Shown here one piece after another: positions 61,391 to 64,000 of a DNA stretch of 64,000 nucleotides. Numbering within the stretch: position 1 is the first letter of the stretch; each line of letters begins with the position of its first letter. The position numbers and the translations under genes are program-made. A model generated the notes under the pieces. The model saw nothing but the letters and a program-made list of their open reading frames with translations, was not told the origin of the DNA and ran no database searches. Source of the DNA: Vallitalea longa. GTDB lineage: Bacteria > Bacillota > Clostridia > Lachnospirales > Vallitaleaceae. The DNA lies in assembly GCF_027923465.1 (NCBI RefSeq), contig NZ_BRLB01000001.1:434001-498000 (forward strand). Direction: 5' to 3'.

Positions 61391-62791
61391 CTATATAGAA
61401 TTTATCTCTTCTTTAGCACATTTAACAATATAATCTATTTCATCAGCTTTATTTTTTTCTATTGCTAACTCTTCACAAATTCCATGAGAAAATATATCTT
61501 CAACTTTTTCATGAGCTTTTTGTAAAGAATCCTTAGAACCTTTCGATACCCATGTATCATAGGCATCTTTATTCAATACTTTAGAAGGAAGATAGTTATT
61601 ATTCATATGTTCCAGAGTATGCCCTTCCATTAGATAATGCCCGCCTATTCCTACATTTTTTATTACATCTAGGGCTATAGTCTCCTCAGTTACTTCTATT
61701 CCTTTTTGAATATAATTATAAGCAGATAACCATTCGTTATCCAAAACCAATTGTTCAAAACTATTACCTTGGTCTGCTCCCACTATACCTTGACATCCAA
61801 TATCTATAGTTCCTGCAAGACAACTATATGTAGCTGTTAGTGCTTTTTCAAAACCAGCCTGGAAATCAGGTCTCAATGAATCTGTCAATCCTGAATTACT
61901 TCTAGTTTCTAATCCATAATATCTACCCAACTGTGCAACACTCATTCCTATTAAAGCCTGATTAGGGGTTCCAAATGAACACAGAGCTGTCTGCATGTCA
62001 AGAGCATGCCCTCCAACTTCATATTTGACATATTTTCTAGTAGCTGCATAGATAAGAAATAGACTTGCCAGAACCTCAGCATTCTGCATTGTCAACATAC
62101 CTGCTATTGTAACTGGACCTGTAGCACCAGCCATAACCATTGGTGCCATAGATAATCCTTGTCCATGTTTAATGAATTCTAGAGCAATTTCCAGCACTTC
62201 ATCCCGAAATTGTAAGGGACTAACTGTTTCAAATAGATAATTTATCTTCAGCCCCATTACATTAGCCATCTGAGCTATATATTTAGCAGATATTGGTGAT
62301 AATATGTAAGTTCCTCCTGGTTTGGTGGAATATTTGTAAATTGCTTGAAACGAAACTATATCACTAATGTTATATTCAACATCATGAGGAATAACTATTG
62401 CATTACATTCTTTGATATTTTCAAGATGTTCGACTAATGTAATTCCTCTATAGATATCTTCCATTAAACCAGTTCTTCTTGTACTTGATTTATAGTCAAC
62501 TAATTGAACTTGTGTAGATATATGACCATATAATCTATTGGGTATTTGTACATTTGAATTTTTCTTGGTCTTTTCTCTATTTGTCTCTATTACATGTTCC
62601 ATTATTCTATTAGGTATCTTAACTATTTGTTTTTCTCTATCTATACAAGCTCCTGCTTCTTCAGCAATATCAAGCCATTTACTGTGTGGTACTTTTAGAC
62701 CTACGTTTTCTAATATATCAAGGGTACTTTCATGGATTAATTTAATCTCTCTATCACTTAGTACATTAACTCTTGAATCCACTTTATTCAT
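61391..62791 (-). CDS. MttB-family (trimethylamine methyltransferase superfamily) protein without pyrrolysine
   Basis: 466 residues from the ATG at 62791 (GGAGG upstream). The TIM-barrel MttB fold is recognisable by MAPMVMAGATGPVTIAGMLTMQNAEVLASLF, GTPNQALIGMSVAQLGRYYGL and NVGIGGHYLMEGHTLEHM. No in-frame TAG is present, so it is a non-pyrrolysine member like the glycine-betaine or carnitine demethylases. Those work with a corrinoid protein and a methylcobalamin:THF methyltransferase, neither encoded nearby. It sits between nagB and a PfkB kinase, so its substrate may be an N-methylated or betaine-type compound linked to sugar use. Confidence 0.85.
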   Translation of the reverse strand: MNKVDSRVNVLSDREIKLIHESTLDILENVGLKVPHSKWLDIAEEAGACIDREKQIVKIPNRIMEHVIETNREKTKKNSNVQIPNRLYGHISTQVQLVDYKSSTRRTGLMEDIYRGITLVEHLENIKECNAIVIPHDVEYNISDIVSFQAIYKYSTKPGGTYILSPISAKYIAQMANVMGLKINYLFETVSPLQFRDEVLEIALEFIKHGQGLSMAPMVMAGATGPVTIAGMLTMQNAEVLASLFLIYAATRKYVKYEVGGHALDMQTALCSFGTPNQALIGMSVAQLGRYYGLETRSNSGLTDSLRPDFQAGFEKALTATYSCLAGTIDIGCQGIVGADQGNSFEQLVLDNEWLSAYNYIQKGIEVTEETIALDVIKNVGIGGHYLMEGHTLEHMNNNYLPSKVLNKDAYDTWVSKGSKDSLQKAHEKVEDIFSHGICEELAIEKNKADEIDYIVKCAKEEINSI

Positions 62792-62862
62792 TTTGCAATA
62801 CCTCCAAAAACTTGACATGTCTATTTTTAGTTAACTCAAATTTCCTGCTTTCAATTTAATGG

Positions 62863-63771
62863 TTATCTATATTCATCCATAATCTTACTGGCTATGTCAT
62901 AAGTAATGTTAGCTCCATAACATCCAACAGCTGTAGTGGAATAACCTCCTAATGCATTCCCCCATTTCATACATTCTAATATATCATAACCGTTATACAA
63001 CCCATACATAACTCCAGCTAAAAAATTATCTCCTGCTCCAGTTGTATCGACAGCATCAAATTTCATAGGCATCTTTATATGAATTATATTATTATCTATC
63101 ATTGTCAAACAACCATCTCCCCCGACTTTCACAATAGGATGTTTAACATACTTAGATAATATCTTTAATGATTCTTGTACATTATTCGTATGAGTCATTT
63201 TCATAGCTTCCTTATCATTAGGTGTAAAAACATCTGTATATTCAAGTATATGTGACAAATTTTTAACATCTAGATCATCATGCCATCCTAAATCATACAC
63301 TATAGAAGCCCCTTCACTTTTCAATTTTTTAAATATCTTGTCATAACCCTCAAATACAAAACAAAGTTTAGCCTCTTTATAGAAATCGTATACTTCTTCA
63401 TTCGATAAATAGTTCTCGTGAAGTCTTGGATTATAACATGTGAAACATCTATCTTCTGGAAATGTTGAGACACTCGTCACGACTACCGGATTATCATCTT
63501 CTCTATACAGATTCTTATAGTTCATACTTAACTTATCTAGTAATTGTTTAGAGATATTACTTGTAATATCCATTTCATTATTAGATAAAAAAGTTCCGAA
63601 TCTTGACTTGACTCCAAATCTATTTAATATGATAGCAGGAACCATAGGTCCTCCCCCTAATTGGATTTCAAAATCATCTGCAAAGACTTCTTCACCATAA
63701 TCAGGTATTCTTGGAGAACCAGAAAAAATCATATCCAGATTGAACTGAGATACAAAAGCCGCAAAGGACAT
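62863..63771 (-). CDS. PfkB-family carbohydrate kinase (ribokinase type)
   Basis: 302 residues. Substrate-binding GGGPMVPAIILNRFG near 38-52 and catalytic DAVDTTGAGDNFLAGVMYG near 245-263, with the GAGD motif intact. It phosphorylates a sugar, nucleoside or phosphosugar; which one cannot be read. It starts three bases after the GH4 gene stop, so the two share a transcript. With the MttB-family gene behind it the order is GH4-pfkB-mttB-nagB. Confidence 0.88.
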   Translation of the reverse strand: MSFAAFVSQFNLDMIFSGSPRIPDYGEEVFADDFEIQLGGGPMVPAIILNRFGVKSRFGTFLSNNEMDITSNISKQLLDKLSMNYKNLYREDDNPVVVTSVSTFPEDRCFTCYNPRLHENYLSNEEVYDFYKEAKLCFVFEGYDKIFKKLKSEGASIVYDLGWHDDLDVKNLSHILEYTDVFTPNDKEAMKMTHTNNVQESLKILSKYVKHPIVKVGGDGCLTMIDNNIIHIKMPMKFDAVDTTGAGDNFLAGVMYGLYNGYDILECMKWGNALGGYSTTAVGCYGANITYDIASKIMDEYR

Positions 63772-63774
63772 ATT

Positions 63775-64000
63775 TCATTCCCCCCAGTCTCCAACATACT
63801 CTTTATATTCATTTAGGTATTCATTGACTAATTGTTTAGCAAGAGAATAGGAATTAACTAATGGATGTACCATCAGTCCCTCTATCGCTTTATCTATACT
63901 TTTATCTCTTATCGCCTCTACTGTTGTTCTTTCAAACAGTTTTACCTGCCTGATAAGATTCATTTGTAAAGGTTCCACTTTACCTATCTTAACAGGTACT
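63775..64000 (-). CDS. Glycoside hydrolase family 4, C-terminal end (cut by the window)
   Basis: The frame is open to the window edge; about 74 C-terminal residues are present. LIRQVKLFERTTVEAIRDKS, then GLMVHPLVNSYSLAKQLVNEYL, is the conserved end of GH4 enzymes, which use NAD and a metal to split 6-phospho-glycosides. The NAD-binding and metal sites lie outside the window. It is in operon with the PfkB kinase three bases downstream. Confidence 0.75.
   Translation of the reverse strand, partial: VPVKIGKVEPLQMNLIRQVKLFERTTVEAIRDKSIDKAIEGLMVHPLVNSYSLAKQLVNEYLNEYKEYVGDWGE

Noticed and set aside
61391-62791. Pyrrolysine-containing MttB
   Set aside because: The frame has no in-frame TAG and full family length, so it is a non-pyrrolysine member.
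1-64000. tRNA, rRNA and CRISPR arrays
   Set aside because: No cloverleaf with the conserved TTCGA arm, no rRNA-like conserved stretch and no regularly spaced repeats were found on reading.

Overview
The window is AT-rich (about 30% G+C by eye). It has strong AGGAGG-type ribosome binding sites, many small membrane proteins and a spore-former gene set: a PdaB-like polysaccharide deacetylase, a type III glutamine synthetase with an ANTAR regulator, desulfoferrodoxin plus rubrerythrin, and a DUF6514 protein. This fits an anaerobic, spore-forming member of the Clostridia (Lachnospirales/Vallitalea-like). Genus is inference only. I saw no tRNA, rRNA or CRISPR array.

Layout. (1) 1-5.1 kb: an XRE regulator; a consensus promoter that faces a hairpin-rich non-coding stretch; an HTH-TPR regulator broken by one in-frame TAA; and a MerR/ABC-transporter operon. 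(2) 5.1-12.5 kb: a LacI-controlled, minus-strand sugar operon (aldo/keto reductase, GatD-like dehydrogenase, GatY/KbaY-like aldolase, PfkB kinase, FucU mutarotase, FGGY kinase). It can be read as a PTS-independent galactose/galactitol to tagatose-bisphosphate route. (3) 12.9-16.7 kb: MarR, AhpD-like protein, lipoyl-domain-fused dihydrolipoamide dehydrogenase and lipoate ligase, which look like a self-contained lipoyl redox module. (4) 16.7-18.4 kb: a zinc-ribbon membrane protein and a disrupted LXG-like secreted-protein gene.

(5) 19,152-34,618: a 15,465-bp integrative element carrying a large serine recombinase. It is inserted inside a polysaccharide deacetylase gene, whose 3' part lies at 18,911-19,151 and 5' part at 34,619-35,152. 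Both attachment sites are readable: a 2-bp core (TC on the plus strand), 24-bp attP half-sites inverted with 22/24 identity, and a reconstituted attB that restores a 258-codon gene. The cargo is an LXG-type toxin with immunity candidates, many small membrane proteins, a GNAT acetyltransferase, a cytidine deaminase, a complete IS605-type tnpA/tnpB element, and many decayed genes. The toxin gene inside the element and the LXG-like gene just outside it have the same promoter design: two 11-bp direct repeats 21 bp apart, 8 bp, then TTGAAA-17-TAT(T/G)AT. This is what a LytTR-type response regulator would bind.

(6) 35.2-42.7 kb: a Wadjet (JetDABC) plasmid-defence operon in which the SMC-like JetC is split into two overlapping frames. 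(7) 43-50.8 kb: an aldo/keto reductase, BioY, an MFS transporter preceded by a 26-codon ORF, a type I phosphodiesterase, desulfoferrodoxin-rubrerythrin, YigZ and a second lipoate ligase. (8) 50.9-54.1 kb: a GH3 beta-glycosidase divergent from an AraC regulator. (9) 54.2-60.3 kb: DUF6514, a PfkB homologue with a degenerate active site, and the nitrogen block glnA-ANTAR-glnN. A two-hairpin antiterminator overlapping a terminator lies in front of glnN. (10) 60.5-64 kb: NagB, an MttB-family methyltransferase, a PfkB kinase and the 3' end of a GH4 glycosidase. Dispersed intergenic repeats occur at 12.8, 18.7 and 60.3 kb, and a second family at 5.0 and 54.2 kb.
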